From Paracoccaceae bacterium (GTDB taxonomy: Bacteria; Pseudomonadota; Alphaproteobacteria; Rhodobacterales; Rhodobacteraceae): a stretch of DNA of 64,000 nt. Below the pieces are notes generated by a model. That model searched no databases, had not been told where the DNA came from, and saw nothing but the letters and a program-made list of their open reading frames with translations. Of the stretch, positions 44,023-52,488 are shown in pieces (positions within the stretch are counted from its first letter, which is position 1; the number at the start of each line of letters is the position of its first letter). Both the position numbers and the translations under genes were made by a program. The DNA is taken from positions 920,001 to 984,000 of the forward strand of contig CP075370.1 in assembly GCA_019454225.1 (NCBI GenBank), given 5' to 3'.

Positions 44023-44910
44023 ATGGCCCGCAACCCGACGAAGTCCGCACCGCCCCCGAACTGGATCGTCCCCGCCGTGATCGTGGCGGTGGCGCTCGTG
44101 TTCGTGCCGATCGTGTGGAAGGTCACGGGTTACGTCCTGTTCACGACCACCGGCACCGACGGGTCCACCGCGCCTGCCGTCGACAGCGGCGCCCGGATCG
44201 AGATCGAGAACCTGCGCCAGGTGATCGAGACGCTGCAACAGCGCATCGGTCTTGTCGAACAGGAACTGTCGCGCCTGCAGAACATGCCGCGCGAGGCGGC
44301 CCCCGCCACGGACCCCTCGGACCCGAACTTCATCCCCGAACGGCTGGGCGACAACCAGATCCTCGACAGCTACGCCCAGGTGGTCAGTCTCGCAGGGCGC
44401 CGCACCATCAACGAAGGCATCTCGGTATCCTCGCCCTCCTTCCTGCTCGAAACCTTCGGCCCCCCGCGCGAGGTGCTGTCCGACGATTGCGAGCCGATGA
44501 CGAACCCCAAGCTGAAGGCCATGCTGGTCACCACCGATGTCGGGCCGATCCGCGTGTCGATGCTGCAGCCGGCGGTCGATTCCCTGACCAACGTGTTCGA
44601 AAAGATCAAGGCCACCGACATCGACCTCTACAACCGCATCTCGACCGCCGGCGCGCTTTGCGTGCGGCGCATCCGGGGATCGCAAAGCTCGGTCTCGACC
44701 CATGCCTTCGGCCTGGCCGTCGATCTGAACATCGACGGCGTGCTCGACACGCTGGGCGACGGCCGGACACAGCTCGGCCTGACGATCCTGGCCGATTTCT
44801 TCCAGGCCGAAGGCTGGTTCTGGGGCGCCGCCTTCAGCCGCGAGGACAGCATGCACTTCGAGGTCAGCCGCGAAATGATCACCAGGTGGCGGGCCGAGGG
44901 CAAGATCTGA
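44023..44910 (+). CDS. Membrane-anchored M15-type peptidoglycan peptidase (TagX-like role possible)
   Basis: The 295-residue protein has one N-terminal membrane segment (about 14-38), a coiled-coil stretch (about 55-85, IENLRQVIETLQQRIGLVEQ) and a C-terminal M15/VanY-like domain. Zinc ligands are visible: His227 and Asp234 in STHAFGLAVDLN and His278 in MHFEV (Glu280 nearby). Such enzymes cut peptidoglycan cross-links; TagX of Acinetobacter, in the same broad fold, is needed for T6SS assembly. The start at 44023 is chosen over 43978 without a clear ribosome-binding site for either. The link to the T6SS is by proximity. Confidence 0.82.
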   Translation: MARNPTKSAPPPNWIVPAVIVAVALVFVPIVWKVTGYVLFTTTGTDGSTAPAVDSGARIEIENLRQVIETLQQRIGLVEQELSRLQNMPREAAPATDPSDPNFIPERLGDNQILDSYAQVVSLAGRRTINEGISVSSPSFLLETFGPPREVLSDDCEPMTNPKLKAMLVTTDVGPIRVSMLQPAVDSLTNVFEKIKATDIDLYNRISTAGALCVRRIRGSQSSVSTHAFGLAVDLNIDGVLDTLGDGRTQLGLTILADFFQAEGWFWGAAFSREDSMHFEVSREMITRWRAEGKI

Positions 44911-44929
44911 CCTGCGCGAAAGGCCCCCG

Positions 44930-46378
44930 ATGCGTCGTCTGATCCTCATCCTTCTCCTGCTTCTGCCGCTGCCCGCAGCGGCGACCGAGCGTGTCGCTCT
45001 GGTGATCGGGATGGCGGCCTACGAACATATCGACCCGCTCGACAACACGGTGAACGACGCCCGGCTGATCGCCGACACGCTGACCGGCATCGGCTTTGAC
45101 GTCACGCTGATCGCGGATGCGGGCTATCAGGATTTGCGGCAGGCGATGGACAGCTTTGCCTTCCGGTCGGAAACCGCCGATCTGGCATTGGTCTACTTCG
45201 CCGGCCACGGTGTCGAGGTCGGGGGCGAGAATTTCCTGATCCCGGTCGATGCCAACGTGCAGTCCACCCCCGACGTCCAGCGCCAGTCCGTCTCGCTCAC
45301 CGAATTCCTGCAGGTGGTCGACCGCGCCCGCACCATGCGGATCGTCATCCTCGACAGTTGCCGCAACAATCCCTTCGGCGACACGCTCGACTTCACGCTG
45401 GCCGATGGCGCGGCGCAGCGTGGCGGGCTGGCCCCGCCCTCGCCCGACCGCGGAACGCTCGTGGCCTTTGCCGCGCGCGACGGACAGGTGGCGCTTGACG
45501 GGATGGCGGGCAACAGCCCCTTCGCCATGGCCCTGGCCGACCGGATGAAGGAACCCGGTCTGGAACTCAGCCTGATGTTCCGGCAGGTGCGCGACGCCGT
45601 GCTGGCCGCCACCTACAACCAGCAGGAACCGCATACCTATGGGTCGCTGTCGGGGGTGCCGTTCTATCTGGCGGGCGGCGGGGATGTGCCCCAGGGCGAC
45701 CTGCGCGTCGCCTGGGCCGGAATTCGCCTCGACCAGGAAAGCCAGATGCGCGCCCTGGCCGATCAGGGCGACACCCGCTCGATGCTCGGTCTCGCGATGA
45801 TGCGGCTGAACCCCGAGGCGGACCGCTTCGACCCCGGCGAGGCGATCGCGCTCCTGACCCGGGCCGCCGAGGCGGGCAGTCCCGAGGCGCAGTTCGAGCT
45901 TGCCAAGCTCTATGAACAGGGCATCGGGGTCGATCCCGACCCGTCCCGCGCGCTTGAACTCTATCGTGCGGCCGCCGCGCAGGATTTTCCCGACGCCATC
46001 AACGATCTGGGTTTCCTGACCTATCAGGGCGGCCTCGGGCTGGCGCCGGACCCTGCGGAGGCGCTGCGCCTGTTCGGCCGCGCGGCCGATCTGCGCCATC
46101 CGCAGGCGCTGTTCAACTTCGCGGCGCTGATCGACGACGGGCTGATCGACGGCAAGGGCCCGCAGCAGGCCGCAGGCTATCTCTATGACGCGCTCCGCTC
46201 AGGTGCACAGGACGTGCTTGACCTTCTGGCGGAAAAGCCGAACATGTTTTCCGTGGCCACACGTCGTGCTCTCCAGGAACGGCTGTCGCAAGCCGGGTTC
46301 TATTCCGGCGCCATTGACGGCAGCTTCGGTCCCGGCACGCAAAAGGCCATAAGGTTGGCCTTCGGATTGAAGGCCTGA
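44930..46378 (+). CDS. Secreted caspase-like protein with Sel1 repeats and peptidoglycan-binding end
   Basis: The 482-residue protein has a signal peptide (about 1-19) and a caspase-like (C14) domain with the dyad His93 in YFAGHG and Cys144 in LDSCRNNPF. Sel1-type repeats follow (about 280-400, e.g. GSPEAQFELAKLYEQGIGVD), and a short peptidoglycan-binding motif ends the protein (FYSGAIDGSFGPGTQKAI). The combination suggests a periplasmic protease or scaffold at the cell wall. It starts 19 bases after the M15 gene behind AAAGG, so the two are likely co-transcribed. Substrate unknown. Confidence 0.85.
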   Translation: MRRLILILLLLLPLPAAATERVALVIGMAAYEHIDPLDNTVNDARLIADTLTGIGFDVTLIADAGYQDLRQAMDSFAFRSETADLALVYFAGHGVEVGGENFLIPVDANVQSTPDVQRQSVSLTEFLQVVDRARTMRIVILDSCRNNPFGDTLDFTLADGAAQRGGLAPPSPDRGTLVAFAARDGQVALDGMAGNSPFAMALADRMKEPGLELSLMFRQVRDAVLAATYNQQEPHTYGSLSGVPFYLAGGGDVPQGDLRVAWAGIRLDQESQMRALADQGDTRSMLGLAMMRLNPEADRFDPGEAIALLTRAAEAGSPEAQFELAKLYEQGIGVDPDPSRALELYRAAAAQDFPDAINDLGFLTYQGGLGLAPDPAEALRLFGRAADLRHPQALFNFAALIDDGLIDGKGPQQAAGYLYDALRSGAQDVLDLLAEKPNMFSVATRRALQERLSQAGFYSGAIDGSFGPGTQKAIRLAFGLKA

Positions 46379-46401
46379 ACATTTAAGTCAGGACGTTTCA
46401 C

Positions 46402-47160
46402 ATGCCCAACCCATCCAATCTCCGTCGCCGCCTGCCGTTGTCGCTGGTTTCCGCTGCCGCGTTGCTGGGTTTGCCCGCAATGGCCTGGGCGGCCCCTCCC
46501 TCCGCGAATCCGTTCCTTCCGCCCGTCCCCGAGATGTCCTGCACCGGCCCCGACTGCGCGGCGGGCGAGGGGTATTTCGGCGATGCGCCCGCCCACATGT
46601 CCGTGATCGTCGAGGCGGATCAGGGCGAATGCTCCGAATGCGAGCCCGAGTATCCCGAGTACGAGTATGAAGAGGAATCGCCGGAAAACCCGGCCGATGA
46701 CCCCGACGGCGCCTCCCTCTCCGATGTCGCGGACATGATCGAGGCCGCCGCCGACCACTGCGGCACCTATTCGATCCACTGGCGGATCGACTGCCTCAGC
46801 AGCGAACTGCAGGCTGCGGCGAACCGGCTGCCTTCGGGCGGTGACAACGATGTGATCCGGGCCGAACTCCAGCGTGCCGCGGCGCAACTGGCGCAGATTG
46901 CCAATGCCAACGCCAACCCGGCGCAATCGCCCGTCCGCCGCCGGACCGAGGTTGATGGCAGAACCCGCACCACCGCGCGGCCGATCCGTTCGGTGGCCGC
47001 CGCTCGCCTGCCTGCGGCAACCTCCGCCGCGACCGCGGTGCTCGACAACCTGTCCACCACGCTCCTGCGGTCGGCGCCCTCTGCCGCCACCCGCCGCGTC
47101 GCGTTCGAGCGGGCCGCGCAGGCCGTCGATTCGTCCAAGGTTCTCCTGCGCTCGGTCTGA
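46402..47160 (+). CDS. Secreted protein of unknown function with acidic Cys-containing segment
   Basis: The 252-residue protein has a signal peptide (about 1-30, ending AMAWAAPP). The mature part has a CTGPDCAAGEG segment, a Glu/Tyr-rich stretch with ECSECEPEYPEYEYEEE, a helical region with HCGTYSIHWRIDCLSSELQ, and an Ala/Arg/Ser-rich C-terminus. Six cysteines suggest disulfides. It lies 23 bases after the caspase-like gene with AGGA before the ATG, closing that operon. I do not recognise the family. Confidence 0.7.
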   Translation: MPNPSNLRRRLPLSLVSAAALLGLPAMAWAAPPSANPFLPPVPEMSCTGPDCAAGEGYFGDAPAHMSVIVEADQGECSECEPEYPEYEYEEESPENPADDPDGASLSDVADMIEAAADHCGTYSIHWRIDCLSSELQAAANRLPSGGDNDVIRAELQRAAAQLAQIANANANPAQSPVRRRTEVDGRTRTTARPIRSVAAARLPAATSAATAVLDNLSTTLLRSAPSAATRRVAFERAAQAVDSSKVLLRSV

Positions 47161-47167
47161 TGCCGCT

Positions 47168-47198
47168 TGCGCCGGCCCCGCCCTGCGGGACCGGCGCA
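47168..47198. terminator. Bidirectional hairpin between convergent genes
   Basis: TGCGCCGG and CCGGCGCA form an eight-pair stem, extended after one mismatch, starting seven bases after the stop of the secreted-protein gene and before the msrA stop. There is no T-run. It is a plausible shared terminator. Confidence 0.5.
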
Positions 47199-47208
47199 GT
47201 GCCTGCGA

Positions 47209-47718
47209 TCAGGCCGCGCCGCGCTTCGGCAGGCGCCAGCCCGGCCGGATGCGGTGGCAGGTATAGCCGTGCGGAATGCGCTCCAGATAGTCCTGGTGCT
47301 CGGGTTCCGCCTCCCAGAAATCGCCCGCGGCCTTGACCTCGGTCACCACCCGCCCGGGCCAAAGGCCCGACGCATCGACATCGGCGATGGTCTCCATCGC
47401 GATGCGGTGCTGGTCTTCGGTCAGATAGTAGATCCCCGACCGGTAGCTGGGCCCGATGTCGTTGCCCTGCCGGTTCGGCGTGCTGGGATCGTGGATCTGG
47501 AAAAAGAACTCCAGCAACTCGCGATAGCTGATGCGCGCCGGATCAAAGACGATCTCGATCCCCTCGGCATGCGTGCCGTGGTTGCGGTAGGTCGCGTTCG
47601 GCACATCCCCGCCGGTATAGCCGACGCGCGTCGTCGCCACCCCGGGAAGCTTGCGGATCAGATCCTGCATCCCCCAGAAGCAGCCACCTGCCAGGATCGC
47701 CCGTTCCAGTTCGGCCAT
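47209..47718 (-). CDS. msrA: Peptide methionine (S)-S-oxide reductase
   Basis: A 169-residue MsrA with the active-site motif [22 protein letters not shown] and PSYRSGIYY. It reduces methionine-S-sulfoxide in oxidised proteins using thioredoxin. The ATG at 47718 is preferred over one 12 bases upstream because GGAGGG lies just before it. It is probably a single-gene transcript. Confidence 0.94.
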   Translation of the reverse strand: MAELERAILAGGCFWGMQDLIRKLPGVATTRVGYTGGDVPNATYRNHGTHAEGIEIVFDPARISYRELLEFFFQIHDPSTPNRQGNDIGPSYRSGIYYLTEDQHRIAMETIADVDASGLWPGRVVTEVKAAGDFWEAEPEHQDYLERIPHGYTCHRIRPGWRLPKRGAA

Positions 47719-47860
47719 GTCACCCTCCATGCGATAGGCGGAATGTGGGGCAGGCGGGGGCGGATTTCAAATGCCTTGCCCGCCCCGGGGCGTCCGGGCA
47801 GGCAAAAAATGAACAATCGGTTAATCCGCGAAGGCAACCCGTTGATATTGCTGCGGGCGC

Positions 47861-47887
47861 GCGGGCGTCCCATCGTGGGACGCCCGC
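47861..47887 (-). terminator. Perfect 12-pair hairpin after the carboxynorspermidine synthase gene
   Basis: GCGGGCGTCCCA and TGGGACGCCCGC pair perfectly around a three-base loop, ten bases beyond the stop of the 47897-49132 gene. No T-run follows, but the stem is very stable. It also lies upstream of msrA, separating the two transcripts. Confidence 0.65.
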
Positions 47888-47896
47888 CGCACCGGG

Positions 47897-49132
47897 TCAG
47901 GCGAACGCGCGGTCCCCGGCGGCATCGCGGATGCGCGTGGGCAGGCCCATCTCGCCCAGAAGGGTCAGGAACGGCCGTGGGTCCAGCTCCTCCACGTTCG
48001 CCATCCGCCCGACATCCCAGTCGCCCCGCGCGATCAGCACCGCCGCCGTCACCGGCGGCACCCCGGCGGTATAGCTGATGCCCTGCGACCCGACCTCCTC
48101 ATAGGCCTCCCGGTGGTCGGCGACATTGTAGATGAACACCTCGGCCGGCTTGCCGTCGCGGGTGCCCCTGACCAGATCGCCGATGCAGGTCTTGCCGGTA
48201 TAGTCGGGCGCCAGGCTGGCCGGATCGGGCAGCACCGCCTTGACCACCTTCAGCGGAATCACCTCCTGCCCCTCGGCGGTCGTCACCGGACGCTCCGACA
48301 GCAGGCCCAGGTTCTTCAGCACGGTAAAGACGTTGATGTAGTGATCCCCGAACCCCATCCAGAACCGCACGTCGGCCCCCGGATAGCGTGCCGACAGCGA
48401 ATGCACCTCGTCATGCCCCGTCAGATAGGCCTTCTGGCGGCCGACCACCGGCAGGTCCCATTCCCGGCCGACCTCGAACATCCGGTTCTCCTGCCACATG
48501 CCGCCCTGCCAGCTGTAGACGGTGCCGGTGAACTCGCGAAAGTTGATCTCGGGGTCGAAGTTGGTGGCAAAGTACCGGCCGTGCGACCCCGCGTTGATGT
48601 CCACGATGTCGATGCTCTCGATCGTGTCCAGATGCTCGTCCTCGGCCAGCCGGGCAAAGGCATTGACCACGCCGGGGTCGAACCCAACCCCCAGGATCGC
48701 CGTCACCCCCGCCGCCGCACAGCGGTCGCGCCGCTGCCATTCGTAGTTTCCGTACCAGGGCGGCGTCTCGCAGATCTTCGCCGGATCCTCGTGGATCGCG
48801 GTGTCCATATAGGCCGCGCCGGTCTCGATGCAGGCCTCCAGCACCGTCATGTTCACAAAGGCGCTGCCCACGTTGATCACGATTCCCGCGCCGGTCTGGC
48901 GGATCATGGCGGCCACCGCCGCGCTGTCCATCGCATCCAGCGCATGCGCCTCGAACACGCCGGGCGCGCGCATCGCACCCTTCTCCATCACCGACGCCAC
49001 GATCGCCCGGGCCTTGGCGACCGTCCGGCTGGCGATGTGCAGGTCGCCAAGCTCATGGTTCCACTGCGCGCACTTGTGCGCCACCACCTGCGCCACACCC
49101 CCGGCGCCCACGATCAGGACGTTGCGTTTCAT
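47897..49132 (-). CDS. Carboxynorspermidine/carboxyspermidine synthase (saccharopine dehydrogenase family)
   Basis: A 411-residue protein starting MKRNVLIVGAGGVAQVVAHK with a Rossmann NAD(P)-binding motif, then AILGVGFDPGVVNAF and DINAGSHGRYFATNFDPEINFREF. It reductively condenses aspartate semialdehyde with putrescine or diaminopropane to a carboxy-polyamine. The next step is the decarboxylase encoded immediately upstream on the same strand. The ATG at 49132 has GGAGGT five bases upstream. In Rhodobacterales the product is probably spermidine, via carboxyspermidine. Confidence 0.92.
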   Translation of the reverse strand: MKRNVLIVGAGGVAQVVAHKCAQWNHELGDLHIASRTVAKARAIVASVMEKGAMRAPGVFEAHALDAMDSAAVAAMIRQTGAGIVINVGSAFVNMTVLEACIETGAAYMDTAIHEDPAKICETPPWYGNYEWQRRDRCAAAGVTAILGVGFDPGVVNAFARLAEDEHLDTIESIDIVDINAGSHGRYFATNFDPEINFREFTGTVYSWQGGMWQENRMFEVGREWDLPVVGRQKAYLTGHDEVHSLSARYPGADVRFWMGFGDHYINVFTVLKNLGLLSERPVTTAEGQEVIPLKVVKAVLPDPASLAPDYTGKTCIGDLVRGTRDGKPAEVFIYNVADHREAYEEVGSQGISYTAGVPPVTAAVLIARGDWDVGRMANVEELDPRPFLTLLGEMGLPTRIRDAAGDRAFA

Positions 49133-49172
49133 CCGCACCTCCATTGGTCAGGGAAAGGGTGGGAGCCCGGCC

Positions 49173-50267
49173 TCAGCCCAGGTTCCCGACGAAATCGGCA
49201 TAGCCGAACTCACGCGCGACAGTCATCGAACCGTCCATCTCGCGGATCACGATGCCCGGCATCTTCACCCCGTTGAACCAGTTCTTCTTGACCATCGTGT
49301 ATCCCGCGGCATCCGCGATCGACAGGCGGTCGCCCACGTTCAGCGGCGCCGGAAACCGGAACTCGCCAAAGATGTCGCCGGCAAGGCAGGATTTTCCGCA
49401 GACCATGTAGGGATGTTCGCCCTCGGTCTCGATCCGGGCGCTCTGCCGGTAGATCAGCAGGTCCAGCATATGCGCCTCGACCGACGAATCGACCACGGCC
49501 AGGTCCTTGCCGTTGTTCATCACGTCCAGGACCGTCACCTCCAGGCTTGCCGCCCCGGTGATCGCCGCCTCGCCCGGCTCCAGATAGACCTGCACGCCGA
49601 ACCGCTCGGCAAAGGCCCGCAGCCGCGCGGCCAGGCGGTCGACGGGATAGCCCTCGCCGGTGAAATGGATGCCGCCGCCCAGGCTGACCCAGGACAGACG
49701 TTCCAGGAACCGGCCGAACTCGGTCTCGATCCGCGTCAGCTGTGCGTCGAACAGGTCGAAATCGGCGTTCTCGCAGTTGTAGTGGATCATCACGCCCGAG
49801 ATGCGGTCGCCAAGCGCCATCAGCTTGCCAAGGTCCCATTCGCCCAGGCGGCTGAACGGCCGCGCCGGATCGGCCAGGTCGAAACCGCTGGTCGAGAACC
49901 TGGGGTTCAGCCGCAAGCCCCGCGCGATCCCGGCGGTCTGGTTGTCGAACCGGTCAAGCTGGCCGACCGAGTTGAAGATGATCTTGTCGGCATGGCCAAC
50001 CGCCTCGCCGATCTCGTGGTCGGCCCATGCCACCGAATAGGCGTGGGTCTCGCCCCCGAAACGCTCGCGTCCCAGCCGCAGCTCGTACAGCGACGAACTG
50101 GTCGTGCCGTCCATATGCGCGCGCATCTGGTCGAACACCGGCCATGTGGCGAAGCACTTCAGCGCGAGCAGGCACCTGGCACCCGATCCCGCGCGCAGCC
50201 TGTCCATGACATCCATGTTGCGCGCCAGTTTCGCGCGGTCGATCAGGTAGAAGGGCGTCTGTATCAC
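49173..50267 (-). CDS. nspC: Carboxynorspermidine/carboxyspermidine decarboxylase
   Basis: A 364-residue fold-III PLP decarboxylase with the PLP lysine in LLALKCFATW, HYNCENADFD, LGGGIHFTGEGY, the LEPGEA phosphate-binding segment and CGKSCLAGDIFGE near the C-terminus. It decarboxylates the carboxy-polyamine to spermidine or norspermidine. It is the first gene of a two-gene operon (40-base gap) with the synthase. Together they form the alternative polyamine pathway that does not need S-adenosylmethionine decarboxylase. Confidence 0.93.
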   Translation of the reverse strand: MIQTPFYLIDRAKLARNMDVMDRLRAGSGARCLLALKCFATWPVFDQMRAHMDGTTSSSLYELRLGRERFGGETHAYSVAWADHEIGEAVGHADKIIFNSVGQLDRFDNQTAGIARGLRLNPRFSTSGFDLADPARPFSRLGEWDLGKLMALGDRISGVMIHYNCENADFDLFDAQLTRIETEFGRFLERLSWVSLGGGIHFTGEGYPVDRLAARLRAFAERFGVQVYLEPGEAAITGAASLEVTVLDVMNNGKDLAVVDSSVEAHMLDLLIYRQSARIETEGEHPYMVCGKSCLAGDIFGEFRFPAPLNVGDRLSIADAAGYTMVKKNWFNGVKMPGIVIREMDGSMTVAREFGYADFVGNLG

Positions 50268-50470
50268 GGGCGTCCCCCCGAAAGCGGCCAGAACGGAAAG
50301 GGGGCGATATACGGTCCCGGCCCCCCGGGTGCAAGGGTTCTGGTCCCTGCGGGTAACGTCGGCATGACAGCCGCCGGTCCGCGATCCGCCTCCATGACGA
50401 TCCGGTGATCGATCCTGACGCGGGCCGCCATGCGGGCTATCCTTCAGCCGTCAGAAACAGGAGCCTTGCG

Positions 50471-50854
50471 ATGCCCCGTTCGCTCACCCGCCGCGCCACA
50501 CTCGCCCTGGCCCTTGCGCTGCCGTCGGCCGCGCTTGCCCATCACGGATGGAACTGGGCCGTTGCGGAACCCGAGACGATGGAAGCGGTGATCGAAACCG
50601 TGACCCTGGCGCCGCCGCATCCCGGCCTTACCGTCCGCGCCGCCGATGGCACCGTCTGGGAAATCGACTTCACCAACCCGCGCGGGGTCGAGCGTGCCGG
50701 GTTCCGCGAAGGCTCGGCCAGCCCCGGCGATGCGGTCACGATCTTCGGCAACCGGTCGCGCGATGCCAACGAGCGGCTGATGAAGGCCGTCAAGATCACC
50801 GTGCGCGGGCAGGACTACATCTTCTATCCCAACCGGATGCCTGCCACGAACTGA
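50471..50854 (+). CDS. Secreted DUF6152-type protein
   Basis: A 127-residue protein with a signal peptide (about 1-22, AALAHHGWN at the cleavage site) and a small beta-barrel-like domain with MEAVIETVTLAPPHPGLTV, WEIDFTNPRGVER and GDAVTIFGNRS. The HHGW start of the mature protein is typical of DUF6152 proteins. Function is not established. It starts a plus-strand set with the next two genes. Confidence 0.75.
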   Translation: MPRSLTRRATLALALALPSAALAHHGWNWAVAEPETMEAVIETVTLAPPHPGLTVRAADGTVWEIDFTNPRGVERAGFREGSASPGDAVTIFGNRSRDANERLMKAVKITVRGQDYIFYPNRMPATN

Positions 50855-50933
50855 CCCCGTGGCGCATGCCCCCTCGCGCGGCGGCGCGGTTCGGGCCATG
50901 CTGGGCAGACAATCAACCGGCGGGGGCGCGCCC

Positions 50934-51209
50934 ATGCAGGGCAAGGAGTTCTACGCGAACGGCCAGCGGGTCTGGCAGCAGCAGGGCGATACGCTGACCT
51001 ATTTCTTCCGTTCCGGCATCGTGAAGGCACAGGGCCGCTGGGACGCAGGAGTGATGCAGGGGGAATGGCGATTCTACCGCGAGAACGGCGACCTCTGGCA
51101 GATCGGCAACTTCCGCGACGGGCAGAAGCACGGCACATGGGTGCGCCATGACCGGTCGGGCGGCATCGAGTACAGCGAAACCTTCGCCGATGGCCGCCGC
51201 CAGCGTTGA
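50934..51209 (+). CDS. MORN/YwqK-like small repeat protein
   Basis: The 91-residue protein has repeated units of the type YANGQRVWQQQGDTLTYFF, GRWDAGVMQGEWRFYRENG and GNFRDGQKHGTWVRHDRSG, which are MORN-like/YwqK-type repeats. The in-frame ATG at 50934 begins the repeats; an earlier start at 50859 would add 25 unlikely residues. There is no signal peptide from this start. Function unknown. Confidence 0.7.
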   Translation: MQGKEFYANGQRVWQQQGDTLTYFFRSGIVKAQGRWDAGVMQGEWRFYRENGDLWQIGNFRDGQKHGTWVRHDRSGGIEYSETFADGRRQR

Positions 51210-51236
51210 CCCGACGGCGCCTCGCGGGCAGGGCCG

Positions 51237-51659
51237 ATGACCATCGCCACGATCTATCCCTTCCTGAACGCCGCCCATATCCTGGGGCTCGCCCTGCTGC
51301 TGGGCGCGGCCCTGCCAATGGACCTGCGGCTGATCGGGGCGTTCCGCAGCGTGCCGCTTCCCGTGATCGTGCCGTTCCTGTCGCGCGTCGCGGGGACGGG
51401 CCTCGGGCTGGCGGTGGTCACGGGCATCTGCCTGTTCCTGGTCAACCCGTCCGACTATCTGGCCAACGCGGCCTTCCGGCTCAAGGCCGTCCTGATCGCG
51501 GCGGCGGTGGTTCTGGTGGTGGTCCAGCACCGCAGCCCGGCCTTTCGCGCGGCCCTTGCCGGGCATCCACCGGCCGTTGCCGTCCGAATCACGGCGGCGG
51601 CCTCGGCGGTCCTCTGGGTGGCGACGCTGACGGCCGGACGCTGGATCGGTTTTCTCTGA
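51237..51659 (+). CDS. Small four-helix integral membrane protein
   Basis: A 140-residue hydrophobic protein with about four membrane segments (near residues 5-28, 44-66, 80-97 and 115-136). Its spacing and its position behind a DUF6152 gene match the DUF6644-type membrane proteins that often accompany it. There are no catalytic motifs. It lies 27 bases after the YwqK-like gene. Confidence 0.7.
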   Translation: MTIATIYPFLNAAHILGLALLLGAALPMDLRLIGAFRSVPLPVIVPFLSRVAGTGLGLAVVTGICLFLVNPSDYLANAAFRLKAVLIAAAVVLVVVQHRSPAFRAALAGHPPAVAVRITAAASAVLWVATLTAGRWIGFL

Positions 51660-51683
51660 TCCGCTGCCGGTTGACGCCGCGAG

Positions 51684-51704
51684 CGTCCCGACAGTGTCGG
51701 GACG
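51684..51704. terminator. Hairpin between convergent membrane-protein genes
   Basis: CGTCCCGAC and GTCGGGACG form a nine-pair stem around a three-base loop, 25 bases after the membrane-protein stop and 80 before the stop of the opposing gene. The 3' arm overlaps the first copy of the direct repeat below. Confidence 0.5.
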
Positions 51705-51753
51705 GATGCCATACGCGGAACCGACGGATACGGGACGGATGCCATACGCGGAA
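51698..51753. repeat. Two exact 23-base direct repeats, 33-base period
   Basis: The 23 bases at 51698-51720 recur exactly at 51731-51753, each containing GGATGCCATACGCGG. They lie between convergent genes. I saw no further copy in this window. They resemble small intergenic repeat elements, but the family is not identified. Confidence 0.7.
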
Positions 51754-51783
51754 ACTCCCGTCATCCCAGTCGGTTAGGCCGCG

Positions 51784-52488
51784 CTACAGCATCTTGACCA
51801 CCTCCTTCGGCACCGCCAGCACATAGCCGCGCCGGGCGATCGTCTTGACCAGAAGTTCCGTCACCAGCTGGTTCCCCAGGGCATCCCGCAACCGCTTGAC
51901 CCGCGTCGCCCCCGCCGCCTCGTCGCAATCCGCCGCGTTCCGGCCCGAGATCACCGCCTCGATCTGCGCCCCGGTCATCACATCGTCGTCCAGCCGCGCC
52001 TCGGCCAGAACCGACAGCGTTTCCAGCGCCGCCTCGGTCAGCTGGAACTCCATGTCGTTGATGTAGACGGCCCTCGCCTCGCGGCTGATCAGGAAGCTGG
52101 CCACCTGTATCCCTGCCCGCTGGATGGCGGACACCCGGCGGTTCAGCGCGATGATGGTGACCAGAAACACCAGGGCCGCCAGCAGCAGCGCCGTCGAGAA
52201 CACCAGCAACACGAAGATGATCATGCGATAGCTGGCCAGCACCTCGGAAAACGCCGTGCCCGATTGCGCCAGTATTTCCAGCAGCTTGATCTCGGCCCCG
52301 GCGCGCAGGTCGTCGTTCTCGACAAAGATGCGCTCGACCTTGGCATTGAACGCATTGGCATCGGGCAGGTTCATGAACAGCAGCACCGCGGCGCCCAGCA
52401 GGACGGCCACGATCCCCGCAATCCCCCAGGCAACAACCTTGTTGCCCGCCTTCAGCATGTCAGTAGCGGAGGAAGTGCTCTCCTGCAC
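51784..52488 (-). CDS. Membrane-bound protein with C-terminal winged-helix DNA-binding domain
   Basis: A 234-residue protein with two membrane segments (about 18-40 and 88-113), a periplasmic loop between them, and a C-terminal OmpR-type winged helix (about 140-230) with FQLTEAALETLSVLAE and VKTIARRGYVLAV. It could be a membrane-tethered transcription regulator. The start is GTG at 52488 with AAAGGAAA upstream; an alternative ATG at 52458 lacks a ribosome-binding site. It overlaps the end of the upstream secreted-protein gene by 29 bases, implying coupling. Its targets are unknown. Confidence 0.75.
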   Translation of the reverse strand: MQESTSSATDMLKAGNKVVAWGIAGIVAVLLGAAVLLFMNLPDANAFNAKVERIFVENDDLRAGAEIKLLEILAQSGTAFSEVLASYRMIIFVLLVFSTALLLAALVFLVTIIALNRRVSAIQRAGIQVASFLISREARAVYINDMEFQLTEAALETLSVLAEARLDDDVMTGAQIEAVISGRNAADCDEAAGATRVKRLRDALGNQLVTELLVKTIARRGYVLAVPKEVVKML

